Assembly (NCBI RefSeq): GCF_000612665.1
Contig: NZ_HG942085.1
Coordinates: 19,661 to 83,660 of the forward strand
Reading direction: 5' to 3'
Length of the DNA: 64,000 nt
DNA from: Neobacillus dielmonensis
Lineage (GTDB): Bacteria > Bacillota > Bacilli > Bacillales > Cytobacillaceae
Shown: piece by piece, positions 53,952 to 63,274 of the stretch
Layout of the letters: each line of letters begins with the position of its first letter
Position numbering within the stretch: the first letter of the stretch is position 1
Notes under the pieces: model-generated
Database searches by the model: none
What the model saw: only the letters and a program-made list of their open reading frames with translations
What the model was told of the DNA's origin: nothing
Position numbers and translations under genes: made by a program

Positions 53952-56612
53952 TTAAGGATTTGTTGGTTTCGTCTCTCCAGTCACTGGTTCTGCCTCTCCA
54001 GTATTCCCTTTCCCATTGTTGTTGTCATTCTTCTCTTGGTGATCTACTGTAACAGATGTGGAAGCTGGTTCACTTGTTCCTGTATTATTGGAAGCCACTA
54101 CCTTAATGACATACGTTTGACCTGGCAGCGGGTTACTCAATGTTGCATTCGTCACGGATGTTGGCGCTAAAGTTTGGGTAGTGCCATTTACTGTAAAAGA
54201 AACTACATAGCTCACATTTTGTGCATTGGCATTATTGTTGCCCCAACTGATTGTAATTTGGTTCGAGTTTTTATCATATTTAGCTTGCAATCCACTTGGA
54301 CTTTTTAACGCTTCTTCTGTACCTTGAACCGTTAAGGAAGCAGAAGCCGCATCACTCTTGGTGCCTCCCGTAACTGCAACGACATTAAACACATAGGTTT
54401 TTCCTTTCTCAGGGCCTTGCAGAACTGCTTGCTTCTCACCCGTTGACGGCAAGCTTGCAGCTTTTCCGTCCACCGTATAAGAAACTTCAAAGGTTGTCCC
54501 GGAATCTCCTGAATTGTAATTCCATGTTAATTGAATGCTGTCGGAAGCTTCATCATAGGCTGCTTTCACATCCGTCGGTTTATCCGGTTTTGGCGGCTTC
54601 GGTTTTTCCCCGCCTTTTACGTAGTATTCATTCCCGGATTTTGCCACACTGCTAGGTTGCTTAAATTTTTCTGTGCTGGCATCTGCCCGTGACAGGATGG
54701 CTTTAAACACTAACTTAGAAAAGTTTGCACTTGTGGTTCCTAAATAGTCATCTTTCGATTTTGTTTCGGTATATCCTGTCCAAACCGCACCGGTGTACTG
54801 TGGCGTATATCCTACAAACCAGGCGTCACGCGTTGCATTGCCCGGTAATCCATATTTTTTTATGGCTGATTCATCAAAGCTGGTGGTCCCCGTTTTGCCC
54901 GCTAAATCAAGACCTGAAATATTGGCCATGGTCCCTGTACCGGAATCCATAACCGAGCGCAACATATCTGTAATGAGGAATGCCGTATAATCCTCCATTA
55001 CTTTCTTTTTACTTGAAGCCAATTTATCTTCTGTTCCATTTGCATAAACAATTTTTGAAACCGTGTATGGTTCAATATAATAGCCGCCATTTCCAAATGC
55101 AGCATACGCACCAGCCATATTCAGCGGTGATGCGGCATCAATGGCACCAATGGCATTCGATTCATTTGCTTTTTGTGTATCTGAAATTGGGAAACCAAGA
55201 CTATTGGCAAAATCTGTAGCATAGTCAGCCCCTACTTCTTGATACGTTTTTAACGCTGGAATATTCCGCGACCATGTTAAGTGATCTCTTATCGACTTAT
55301 TTCCAGCATAGGAACGGTTGGCATTGCGGATTGGAGTACCAGTCGAATATTGATAAGGCTCGTCCTTTATAATGTGTCCGGTCGACCATTGGAATTTTTC
55401 AATGGCTGGCCCGTAATCAAGAATTGGCTTAATCGTTGAGCCTGGGTGGCGTCTAATCTTTGTCGCATAGTTATAGCCCCCGGTTTGATAATTCCTTCCG
55501 CCGCCGATTGCTTTGATGGCGCCTGTTTGTGTATCCAAAATGACAACAGCTGACTGTAACATATCATTATCTGGATAGTTGATATACTCATTGGTTGATA
55601 GGACATCTTCCGTTACTTGTTGGATTTTCGGATCAATCGTTGTATAAATTTTTAGCCCGTCTTCAAAAATATTCGCTTTTGTTTTGGTTTGAACTTCCTG
55701 TATCACCGTATCAACAAATGCCTGGTATTTATTCGTTTGTTTTTGTTGAATATTTAACGTATCTTTTATCGGTGTACTTTGTGCTTTTTGCATTTCCGCT
55801 TTAGAAATATAACCATGTCTATTCATATACTGAAGAACTAAATTCCTTCGCTTTTCTGCATTCGGAAGATTACTTTCAACAGTAGGAATATAGTTATTTG
55901 GGCTTTGCGGAATCCCCGCTAGTAAGGCCGCTTGTTCGAGCGTCAATTGATCTAACTCATCTGGACCTAAGCCGAAAAATCGTTGGGCCGCTTTTGCCAC
56001 CCCATATACATCACTGCCATACAAATTTTTATTAAAATACATTTCAAGAATTTGATCTTTCGTAAATTGTCTTTCTAATTGGATAGCCAAATACCATTCT
56101 TGCACTTTTCGTGTAACTGTTTTTTGAGTAGTTAAAAATGAATTTTTGACAATTTGCTGGGTTATCGTGCTTCCGCCTTGAGAAGTACCAGAAGTGATAT
56201 TCGTCCCAATTGCAACAAGTGTCCGTTTTACATCGATCCCGTGATGCTGGTAAAAACGGGCATCTTCAGTTGCCAACACCGCATTTTTGAGGACATCAGG
56301 TATTTGATCGATCGTAATATCGTCCCGTTTTTCTTTACCAACCTCGGCTATTAAAGTCTTCTCATCAGCCGCATATACTTCAGAGGATAACGGGTCTTTT
56401 AATAACGTTTCGTCAAACTTCGGCGCATCTTTGATGATATATAGAAAAGCACCTGCGCCCACTAAAATCATAACAAGCCCTAGGGTAAGACAAATATAAA
56501 AAACTTTTTTCCATACGCTCTTTCCGGTCTTCTTGCTCCCCTTTTGTCCTGAAGCTTTTTGCTGTTCTTGTATTTTCCTTCGCTCTGTGCGAGAGCGATA
56601 CTCTTCTGACAT
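53952..56612 (-). CDS. Class A penicillin-binding protein (PBP1A type)
   Basis: 886 residues. Cytoplasmic basic N terminus, one membrane helix (about 35-57), a GT51 glycosyltransferase domain (ATEDARFYQHHGID, GGSTITQQIVKN, KDQILEMYFNKNLYG), then a transpeptidase domain with STIK (Ser nucleophile), SRN and KTGTT. Two fibronectin type III domains (about 690-860) follow, ending in an Asn/Gly-rich tail. It polymerises and cross-links peptidoglycan outside the membrane. Bacillus subtilis ponA also has an FN3 tail but is followed by recU; here no recU is near, so this may be a second copy. ATG preceded by GGGAGG. Confidence 0.93.
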   Translation of the reverse strand: MSEEYRSRTERRKIQEQQKASGQKGSKKTGKSVWKKVFYICLTLGLVMILVGAGAFLYIIKDAPKFDETLLKDPLSSEVYAADEKTLIAEVGKEKRDDITIDQIPDVLKNAVLATEDARFYQHHGIDVKRTLVAIGTNITSGTSQGGSTITQQIVKNSFLTTQKTVTRKVQEWYLAIQLERQFTKDQILEMYFNKNLYGSDVYGVAKAAQRFFGLGPDELDQLTLEQAALLAGIPQSPNNYIPTVESNLPNAEKRRNLVLQYMNRHGYISKAEMQKAQSTPIKDTLNIQQKQTNKYQAFVDTVIQEVQTKTKANIFEDGLKIYTTIDPKIQQVTEDVLSTNEYINYPDNDMLQSAVVILDTQTGAIKAIGGGRNYQTGGYNYATKIRRHPGSTIKPILDYGPAIEKFQWSTGHIIKDEPYQYSTGTPIRNANRSYAGNKSIRDHLTWSRNIPALKTYQEVGADYATDFANSLGFPISDTQKANESNAIGAIDAASPLNMAGAYAAFGNGGYYIEPYTVSKIVYANGTEDKLASSKKKVMEDYTAFLITDMLRSVMDSGTGTMANISGLDLAGKTGTTSFDESAIKKYGLPGNATRDAWFVGYTPQYTGAVWTGYTETKSKDDYLGTTSANFSKLVFKAILSRADASTEKFKQPSSVAKSGNEYYVKGGEKPKPPKPDKPTDVKAAYDEASDSIQLTWNYNSGDSGTTFEVSYTVDGKAASLPSTGEKQAVLQGPEKGKTYVFNVVAVTGGTKSDAASASLTVQGTEEALKSPSGLQAKYDKNSNQITISWGNNNANAQNVSYVVSFTVNGTTQTLAPTSVTNATLSNPLPGQTYVIKVVASNNTGTSEPASTSVTVDHQEKNDNNNGKGNTGEAEPVTGETKPTNP

Positions 56613-57030
56613 GGTTCGCGTTCCTCCCTTTTCAAAATGGCTTCCAGTAAACCATCTGTATTCTATTATTCCATGGCGTATTCATTTGTTAAAATAATTA
56701 CACTTGGAGTTTATCAAAAGAAGTATTTTATTCTCAATGTTTTTGAACATTTAGCTCCCTTTTCAATATAAGACATTTTTTCAATTTGTCAGAGGTAACA
56801 AGTATCATTCATAAACGGAATGGTAAGCTGGTAATAGTTTAACATGCTGTTTTTTATTATTTAAGCCCTTAATAGAATTTCATAGAGAAGTGGAAACAAG
56901 TTAGTCCTAATAAGATGACTGTTTAAAAAATAGAGACAGTATCCTACCCCTCTTGTGATATTTTACTATACTTCGGCATTGGAGACGAAACTGGACTAAC
57001 TCAAAATATTTAGGTTTTAACTGACACTGC
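56613..57030. other. Gene-free AT-rich stretch
   Basis: About 418 bp between the PBP promoter side and the end of the WYL regulator gene. I see no convincing reading frame, strong hairpin or repeat. The PBP promoter should lie in its first 100 bp. Confidence 0.5.
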
Positions 57031-57993
57031 TTATGGGCAAAATGATAATAACCTCTCTTGTATACCTTCTAAGACTTCTTCTGGTATTGCCCTTACCTTA
57101 ATATCTCCACCTAGGAACAGCAGCCAATTTGTTATTTCGGCCAATTCCTCAGGATGATCCACATGAATAAAAGTCCTTAGAATGGCTGTAGTTTGATAAG
57201 GATTTGTATAGGAAATAGAAACCTTTAAAGGATGGTATTTTCTGAACTGGGCAATTGCTTTTGGACCAAGTTCAAGAACAAGGTTTATTTCTTCTTCCCG
57301 CTCACTTAGTTTTTCTAAAATCTTTTTCTTACTTAATCTAGTTTGTGGCTGGAAGGGTTCAACATGAAGGAGATGGTCAACATTAAAAATCTTCCTCTTT
57401 TCTTCCTTTAGGTCAAATCCTTCAATCAGCCACAGGCTATTCTCATGATAAAGGTGCAAGAGATAAATATGATAACTGTTTATTACTTTTTCATCTTTCA
57501 TCGTCACCAATAAGTAACTATCCAAAAGGAGAATCTGGATAAGTTTTTCTAACATGGGGTGGGGAAGGTCTGAAAGCTCAAGCAGGTCGGGATTATTGGG
57601 GTTGGTCCCTTCAAAAAGTAAGATTTGATTTAAATGAACCAGGTCATCTTGCTGATTTTCTGAGATGAGGCCCAGTAACTTTTCAGCTAAAGACTGACGG
57701 CTCTTTAGATAAGGAAGCTGCTGATTTCTTGTTGCCATAAAGGCAATAAAAAGCGCTTTGACCTCATTATCAGTAAAACGAACAATGGGAAGGACAGAGT
57801 TTTGCATGACAAAATAGCCCCCATCCCTTCCAACCTCAGCGACAAGCGGCATCCCCATGGCTTCTATTTCTCTGATATCTCTAATTGCTGTCGAACGAGA
57901 GATGTTAAATTCTTGCATGATCTCAGATATGGTAAAGTGGGAGCGGTTATTGATGTACCGCATGATGGTGTTAATCCGTTCAACTTTTTTCAT
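57031..57993 (-). CDS. WYL-domain transcriptional regulator (YafY/DeoR-like)
   Basis: 320 residues. N-terminal HTH_11 domain (about 1-60: INTIMRYINNRSHFTISEIMQEFNISRSTAIRDI), a middle helical part, then a WYL-type domain (about 135-310) with IYLLHLYHENSLWLIEGFDLKEEKRKIFNVDHL. The classic W-Y-L triplet is degenerate. It is divergent from a pair of small genes that it probably controls. ATG preceded by AGGAG. Confidence 0.85.
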   Translation of the reverse strand: MKKVERINTIMRYINNRSHFTISEIMQEFNISRSTAIRDIREIEAMGMPLVAEVGRDGGYFVMQNSVLPIVRFTDNEVKALFIAFMATRNQQLPYLKSRQSLAEKLLGLISENQQDDLVHLNQILLFEGTNPNNPDLLELSDLPHPMLEKLIQILLLDSYLLVTMKDEKVINSYHIYLLHLYHENSLWLIEGFDLKEEKRKIFNVDHLLHVEPFQPQTRLSKKKILEKLSEREEEINLVLELGPKAIAQFRKYHPLKVSISYTNPYQTTAILRTFIHVDHPEELAEITNWLLFLGGDIKVRAIPEEVLEGIQERLLSFCP

Positions 57994-58090
57994 CGTGACT
58001 CCTAAACAGTATCATTTTTTGACATGATTTAACGCTATTATAAACTCATCAAGTGAAAAAACAAATTTATTTGAAAGGAAGTTTTTGAAC

Positions 58091-58570
58091 ATGGCAGACT
58101 ATTCTTTAGAAGAGAAAAAAAGTTTTACCGTTTTAGGCATTGGAACAGAGCTTAAGAGCAACTATACAGACTATGCAGGCATTAATAAGGAAAAGGCAGA
58201 TTTTTGGCAGGCCGTTAAACAAAATGGAATGCTTGATAAATTAAAATCGATTGCCACAAATGACTACATTTTTGCCGTAAATGAAGCAGTGAATAACAAG
58301 ATGATGCATTATGCCGGTGTCATGACAGAGGCAACGGTACCAGAAGAACACAGAGTCATCCAATTTCCTAAAGGGGAGTACCTGGTTGTGAAAGGGGAAG
58401 GCAAGACGGCTGATGAGTTAAGCAATAAACTTTCTGGCATTGCCTTCGGTCAAGTATTGCCGGAAGCTGCGAACTTTGCCTATGTTGGCGGGCCCAATAC
58501 AACGGTTGAAATGGGACAGCGAAACGGCTTAGTATTTGGTGAAATGTGGATTCCAGTAGTACGGAAGTAA
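58091..58570 (+). CDS. GyrI-like/AraC effector-binding domain protein
   Basis: 159 residues, a stand-alone effector-binding (SOUL/GyrI-like) domain: a KKSFTVLGIGTELKS strand, HYAGVMTEATVPEEHRVIQFPKGEYLVVKGEG and a GLVFGEMWIPVV end strand. Such proteins bind small amphipathic molecules. The ATG at 58091 has AAAGGAAG upstream. It is divergent from the WYL regulator and followed after 17 bp by an unknown gene with a strong ribosome site; the two form an operon. Confidence 0.8.
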   Translation: MADYSLEEKKSFTVLGIGTELKSNYTDYAGINKEKADFWQAVKQNGMLDKLKSIATNDYIFAVNEAVNNKMMHYAGVMTEATVPEEHRVIQFPKGEYLVVKGEGKTADELSNKLSGIAFGQVLPEAANFAYVGGPNTTVEMGQRNGLVFGEMWIPVVRK

Positions 58571-58587
58571 AGAGAGGAGGAATGGAA

Positions 58588-59052
58588 ATGTCCTATATCG
58601 TTGATTTTAAAAATGTGTCTACGGTTGGTTTAGAGTCTTCACCAGTAGCAGAGGCACTTGCTGGTTTGCGTGCTAATGAAGCGCGTTACTTTATGAACAA
58701 ATACAAGCATGAATTTACGGTTGTACCAGCTAGTGAAAGTCAGGATACACTTGATTACGTAAACCGGATCTTGAAAGAGGAACGTGATATTGAGTTTGCC
58801 GCCAAACCTTTAGAAACATCGCGTTTTCAAGTGGAAAATATCGATTGGACTTACGTCTTTTATGAGGATGGTCTTTCGGTCAACGTCTTGTATACGATTG
58901 ATAATCCTAAGAAGCGGGCAGTTGGTTTTAAGCTGTCTGAAGGGATGGAAGTACCAAAGGAGTTAGAAGGAAAGTTTAAGTTTGCCAGGCAGAAGTCTAA
59001 ACTAGCTGGAACCATTCGGGGCTCGTTTTTTGTGATTAAGGGAGAATATTAA
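58588..59052 (+). CDS. Uncharacterised protein in the WYL-regulated pair
   Basis: 154 residues, soluble, no signal peptide or membrane helix, mixed alpha/beta content. I do not recognise the family. The length and the end pattern (strand-rich, with FKLSEGMEVPKEL and GTIRGSFFVIKGEY) are loosely like its neighbour, the effector-binding protein, so it could be a diverged relative. The ATG at 58588 is chosen for AGGAGG at 7 bases; a start 6 bases earlier lies too close to that site. Confidence 0.7.
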   Translation: MSYIVDFKNVSTVGLESSPVAEALAGLRANEARYFMNKYKHEFTVVPASESQDTLDYVNRILKEERDIEFAAKPLETSRFQVENIDWTYVFYEDGLSVNVLYTIDNPKKRAVGFKLSEGMEVPKELEGKFKFARQKSKLAGTIRGSFFVIKGEY

Positions 59053-59110
59053 AGTAGGTAAAAACGACTATTTATGCAACAAATGCTCTTCATCTAGATA
59101 TGCATTGTAA

Positions 59111-59156
59111 AACAGCACCTCTCCATGATAATAGGAGAGGTGCTGTTACTTTTTAA
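59111..59156 (+). terminator. Terminator of the two-gene operon
   Basis: AACAGCACCTCTCC and GGAGAGGTGCTGTT form a 14-bp stem around ATGATAATA, followed by ACTTTTT. Confidence 0.92.
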
Positions 59157-59233
59157 CAAGATCTTCATTAAAGATAACGTAGTCCCATCATTATATTAAC
59201 GGTTAACTATAGACCCATTTTTCTGAAGGAATT

Positions 59234-59285
59234 TTGTCGATTTTTTGTTGCGTCTTGTCGAATGTATTTGGTACTTTTCGACTAT
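59234..59285. promoter_or_regulatory. Cluster of TGTCGAA (0A-box-like) words
   Basis: TTGTCGA at 59234, TTGTCGAA at 59255 and TTTTCGAC at 59275 resemble the Spo0A box TGTCGAA in three copies; the last two form GTCGAA...TTCGAC arms. They lie about 200 bp upstream of the surface-protein gene. Confidence 0.4.
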
Positions 59286-59382
59286 TGTTTCATTTATAAT
59301 TACTTCATAGAAATGCTGTTCGATATATTGGATGTGGCCACGAGATATATCTGAACAATAATGTATGGATATTCCAATCATT

Positions 59383-59454
59383 ATTGGGAAGCGTTGAATT
59401 ATAGCCTGTAACTGGACACTTGGGCTATAAGGAGCTACTAGTGTAACCGGCCCT
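59383..59454 (+). promoter_or_regulatory. c-di-GMP-II type riboswitch
   Basis: The leader carries the conserved TAACTGGACACTTG, a small hairpin (GGCT with AGCT around ATAAGG), then CTAGTGTAACCGGCC. ACACT (59416-59420) pairs with AGTGT (59440-59444). This matches, element by element, the class II c-di-GMP aptamer (TTGGGCACTTG, hairpin, AGTAGTGCAACCGACC), and the upstream GGGAAGCGTTGAAT fits its GGAAA-TGAA side. A competing stem TATAGCC/GGCTATA (59400-59429) would break the fold. The GGG/CCC closing stem is short. Confidence 0.78.
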
Positions 59455-59470
59455 CTTACATATTAAGAGG
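59452..59470 (+). promoter_or_regulatory. Hairpin hiding the ribosome binding site of the surface-protein gene
   Basis: CCTCTTA (59452-59458) and TAAGAGG (59464-59470) pair perfectly, the second arm being the Shine-Dalgarno. The first arm begins inside the last part of the riboswitch, so ligand binding could release or lock translation. Confidence 0.7.
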
Positions 59471-59480
59471 AGTGAAGATT

Positions 59481-62400
59481 ATGTTAAAAAAAATGAAGAA
59501 GAGGTTCAGGAAGCAGGCTGCAGTGAGTACTGTTGCTGCTCTTACCCTTACAGGGGCACTGCAGACGGGGGTTCCTGTGTTTGCATTTGTTGATCCTTCA
59601 GTTGAAATTACTGCAATCTCTCAAAATGGTGTTGTAACCATCGCTTCGGGTCAAACAGTTAATTTTACCATTGAAGTAACAGTACCGACTGGTTACAATG
59701 TCGACGCAGATGTGTCAGTAGACACTAAATACTACCTAAAGTCAGATGGCTCAGTTATTTCAGACACTCCGTCTAAATCGGCAAAGATGGCACAAAATGG
59801 TACATTAATCATCCCAGCAAGTGTAACTGTTGCCGCTAATTTATCCGCAGGTAATATAACAGTACCAATTAAAATGACTGTCGAAAACGCAACGAATGGA
59901 ACAAATAATAAGAATCGAATTATAAACGAAGTTATTGACAAATTTACCGTTAACGTTATTTCATCAGACACTACCGCTCCGGTTGTAACCATCTCCTCTC
60001 CGGCCAACAATGGGTATTATAAGTCTAGTGCGCTCCCTGTTTCACCACAGTATTCTATTGTGGAGGCAAATAGTCATACAGAATTGGTTACCGGTTGGGA
60101 TAACACAGAAGGCACCCATACAGTCACAGTAACATCTACAGATGGTTCTGGAAATGTCGGCAGTGCTAGTGCTACCTATACTGTCGATAATACTGCTCCT
60201 ACCATTTCAACAACTTTAGTGGATGATGGTATTTATAATGAGACCACACTCCAAAATATGGGGTCAACCTACTATTCCGTCCAAGATGCAAATCCAGGTA
60301 CAGTTTCTGGAACGCTTCTAGATACTACTGAGGGTGACCATGAAGCTGTGATAACGGCAACTGATAAAGCTGGAAATACGGCCACTGAAACGATTCATTA
60401 CACTGTAGACAATACGGCGCCGGTGATTACCTTTAATTTTTCTAACAATGGATTCTATAAATCTAGTGTTCTATCAAGTCTTAACCCTTATTATAAAGTA
60501 ACAGATGCTCACCCAAATCCTAATGGTGTGAATGCACCATCACTTAACCTTGGAGAGGGCAATCAGAGTGTGAAGGTAATTGCGTCTGATTTGGCCGGAA
60601 ACTCAAGCAGTACAAGTGCCTCTTATACGGTTGACGATACTGCTCCTAGTGTAACCATTAAGCTCGACCCAACCAAGTATTACAACAAAGTAGGCTTAGA
60701 GGCACTGGGTGATTATTATACAGCTACTGATGCTAACTTATTAAGCGTAAATGCTTCAGCTTTAGTAGATGACCAAGATGGAACTTATGAAGCTACTGTT
60801 TCTGCTGTTGATAAGGCCGATAACGAAACGGTAAAAACAGTTAGTTACAACGTGGATAATACGGTACCAGTTATTAAATTTAATTCAGCGCTTCAAAACG
60901 GCGGCTTCTATCAATCAAGTGCATTAGAATCTATTAAAAATTCTTTCTTTTCGGCAACTGATGCTCACTTAAAGAATGTATCTGATGCTTCACTTGATTT
61001 AACAGAGGGTCAGCATACCGTAACAGTTACTGCCACTGATGAAGCAGGAAATGAAACGGCCGAGTCGATTACCTATACAATTGACAATACTCCACCTCAA
61101 GTTGATTTTAACATCCCGGATGGAGGTTACATGACTTCACAGGATGTGGAAAGTCTTCTAAATGGAGGCAACTATTACAGCGAATCAGATAATATTGGTG
61201 TAGTAAGCGTTGTTGCAGACGAATTAAATTTAGCAGAAGGAACTCATACGCTAACTGTTACAGTTAAAGATGCTGCCGGTAATGAAACTACAAAAAGCTT
61301 AACTTATACCATCGATGATACTGCGCCAACTATTGCATTTAATTATCCAAATGATTGGTTCTTCAAGTCAACAAATTTTAATGTCAATAATATCTTTACT
61401 GCAACTGATGCGAATCTCGATACTGCAGTAGTTACTAACCCACAGGCACTGGTAACTACGGAAGGTACTCACACTGTTACGGTTAAGGCCACTGATAAAG
61501 CTGGTAATTCAACATTAGAAGATTTTACCTACACGATTGATGACACAGTTCCAACAATTATTGGCATCATTGATAGTACCCCTAATGGAGCAGGCTGGTT
61601 TAACCATGATGTAACGGTAAGCTTTGCAGCTGAGGATGCATTATCAGGGATTGCCAGTGTTACAGAGCCAAATACCCTTGGGGAAGGACCCGATCAAACT
61701 GTCATTGGTACTGCATTAGATAACGCAGGTAACTTCTCTTCAGCTACAGTGTCTGGCATTAATATTGATAAAACGGCGCCAACCATCAGCGGAGTAACAG
61801 ACAGTTCACCTAATGCAGCAGGATGGTACAATAAGGATGTAACCGTAAGCTTTTCTGCCGATGATGCATTATCAGGAATTGCTAGTGTCACAGAACCAGT
61901 TATCTTTGGGGAAGGGGCCAGTCAATCTTCCACCGGTACTGCAACGGATAAAGCCGGTAACTCTGCTTCTACTACTGTGTCCGACATCAATATTGATAAA
62001 ACGGTGCCAACTATCAGCGGTGCGGCAGATAGTTCGCCTAATGCAGCAGGATGGTATAACCATGATGTAACGGTAAGCTTTACAGCCATTGATGCATTAT
62101 CAGGAATTGCCAGCGCCACAGAGCTGGTTACACTTGGGGAAGGTACTGACAAAACTGCCACTGGTATCGCAATTGATAAGGCCGGTAACTCTGCTTCCAC
62201 TACAGTATCCGGCATCAATATTGATAAGACGGCACCGGTTATTACAATTAATGACAATGTTACCTATACATTAAATCAAGTTGCAACTTGGACTGCATCG
62301 GATGCATTGTCCGGACTTGCGACTCCTGCAAGCGGAACAATCGATACAAGTACGCCTGGCAAACATACTCAAACTATCACTGCAACCGATAATGCCGGAA

Positions 62401-62783
62401 ACACAGTCGAGAAGACTGTAAGCTATACAGTTGTATATAATTATGGTGGAATCCTTCAACCTATTGACAGTGACGGGGCCAGTGTTTTCAAAGCTGGAAG
62501 CACAATACCTGTGAAATTCCAACTAAAAAATATCAGTGGCAATTTTATTTCGACTGCCCATGCATCCATTTCATTTGGAAAAATTACTGATATGGTATTA
62601 GGTACTGTTTCTGAGGTTGGTGTTAATAGTAACGCAAATGCTGGAAATGAATTTAGATACGACCCAACATCCAAACAGTACATCTTCAACTTAAGTACTA
62701 AGGGGTTAACAGCAGGTACTTATAAAATATCAATTACCCTTGATGATGGTACTACTAAAACTGTTAACGTAAGTTTAAGATAA
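59481..62783 (+). CDS. Large secreted surface protein with Ig-like repeats and PxKF domain
   Basis: 1100 residues. A signal peptide (MLKKMKKRFRKQ, hydrophobic stretch, cleavage about 35) precedes seven Ig-like repeats of about 75-80 residues, each starting with a D-N-T-A-P-type linker and ending in a T-A-T-D-x-A-G-N motif, then three 75-residue repeats beginning DKTAPTISG and holding SSPNAAGWYN, one shorter Ig-like unit, and a C-terminal domain with AGSTIPVKFQLK, the PxKF signature. No LPXTG, LysM or S-layer-homology anchor is seen, so it is secreted or held non-covalently. The start is ATG at 59481 (AAGAGGAG upstream). A c-di-GMP-II riboswitch in its leader suggests a role in adhesion or matrix. 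Confidence 0.88.
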   Translation: MLKKMKKRFRKQAAVSTVAALTLTGALQTGVPVFAFVDPSVEITAISQNGVVTIASGQTVNFTIEVTVPTGYNVDADVSVDTKYYLKSDGSVISDTPSKSAKMAQNGTLIIPASVTVAANLSAGNITVPIKMTVENATNGTNNKNRIINEVIDKFTVNVISSDTTAPVVTISSPANNGYYKSSALPVSPQYSIVEANSHTELVTGWDNTEGTHTVTVTSTDGSGNVGSASATYTVDNTAPTISTTLVDDGIYNETTLQNMGSTYYSVQDANPGTVSGTLLDTTEGDHEAVITATDKAGNTATETIHYTVDNTAPVITFNFSNNGFYKSSVLSSLNPYYKVTDAHPNPNGVNAPSLNLGEGNQSVKVIASDLAGNSSSTSASYTVDDTAPSVTIKLDPTKYYNKVGLEALGDYYTATDANLLSVNASALVDDQDGTYEATVSAVDKADNETVKTVSYNVDNTVPVIKFNSALQNGGFYQSSALESIKNSFFSATDAHLKNVSDASLDLTEGQHTVTVTATDEAGNETAESITYTIDNTPPQVDFNIPDGGYMTSQDVESLLNGGNYYSESDNIGVVSVVADELNLAEGTHTLTVTVKDAAGNETTKSLTYTIDDTAPTIAFNYPNDWFFKSTNFNVNNIFTATDANLDTAVVTNPQALVTTEGTHTVTVKATDKAGNSTLEDFTYTIDDTVPTIIGIIDSTPNGAGWFNHDVTVSFAAEDALSGIASVTEPNTLGEGPDQTVIGTALDNAGNFSSATVSGINIDKTAPTISGVTDSSPNAAGWYNKDVTVSFSADDALSGIASVTEPVIFGEGASQSSTGTATDKAGNSASTTVSDINIDKTVPTISGAADSSPNAAGWYNHDVTVSFTAIDALSGIASATELVTLGEGTDKTATGIAIDKAGNSASTTVSGINIDKTAPVITINDNVTYTLNQVATWTASDALSGLATPASGTIDTSTPGKHTQTITATDNAGNTVEKTVSYTVVYNYGGILQPIDSDGASVFKAGSTIPVKFQLKNISGNFISTAHASISFGKITDMVLGTVSEVGVNSNANAGNEFRYDPTSKQYIFNLSTKGLTAGTYKISITLDDGTTKTVNVSLR
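61536..62225 (+). repeat. Three 225-bp direct repeats inside the surface-protein gene
   Basis: Units beginning near 61536, 61765 and 61990 share long stretches (for example GATGTAACGGTAAGCTTT and GATGCATTATCAGG). The high DNA identity suggests recent duplication and a chance of copy-number change. Confidence 0.8.
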
Positions 62784-62801
62784 AATAAAATACTAACATT
62801 T

Positions 62802-62836
62802 AAAGCCGAGGATTACTTGAATCCTCGGCTTTTTTA
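62802..62836. terminator. Bidirectional terminator
   Basis: AAAGCCGAGGATT and AATCCTCGGCTTT form a 13-bp stem around ACTTG, followed by TTTTT; between convergent genes. Confidence 0.93.
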
Positions 62837-62861
62837 TAACTCTCCAGTGACTAGGCACTCT

Positions 62862-63146
62862 TTATATTTCGCGATAAATATTAAGTTCTGTACTTTCCCG
62901 CATTTTTCGCAGTTCGGGAACCAATCTCTTAATATGTTCACTTTGATTATGCTGTTGAAGCGCCTCTTCGTCTTCCCATTCTTCGATTGTGGTAAGGACC
63001 AATGGGTCATTGATATCTTGATGGTAGGTGTACATGATGCATCCTTTTTCTTTTCTGGTTTCCTGGACAACTTCTCTAGCCAGACTCAAATAATTTTCAA
63101 TATTAGCCTCAGGTTTAAGCTTTCCTTTACATACCACTCTAATCAT
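62862..63146 (-). CDS. Antibiotic biosynthesis monooxygenase (ABM) domain protein
   Basis: 94 residues, a ferredoxin-like ABM fold: MIRVVCKGKLKPEANIENYLSLAREVV, then RKEKGCIMYTYHQDINDPLVLTTIEEWEDEEALQQHNQSEH, the usual E-W-x-D motif and HxxS-H end. Members are small quinol monooxygenases (YgiN) or heme-degrading enzymes; this one lacks clear heme-degrader features. The ATG at 63146 has AGGAG 7 bases upstream; a longer in-frame reading has none. Confidence 0.85.
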   Translation of the reverse strand: MIRVVCKGKLKPEANIENYLSLAREVVQETRKEKGCIMYTYHQDINDPLVLTTIEEWEDEEALQQHNQSEHIKRLVPELRKMRESTELNIYREI

Positions 63147-63274
63147 TTGGTTTCTCCTGTATCTGTATTTTTTCATGTTTTGTATAATTTGTTTTATAAT
63201 TACCATTTTATCAGAAGGAATAACTTTGTGTCTTTCATTACTCATAAACAGATTTGGCTAACATTTGCCTTTTT

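Noticed and set aside
59196-59381. 61-residue minus-strand reading frame upstream of the surface-protein gene
   Set aside because: No ribosome binding site, and it overlaps regulatory sequence; composition not protein-like.
59400-59429. Simple attenuator hairpin TATAGCC/GGCTATA as the main leader structure
   Set aside because: The stronger conservation is in the c-di-GMP-II elements around it; the hairpin is better read as the alternative fold.
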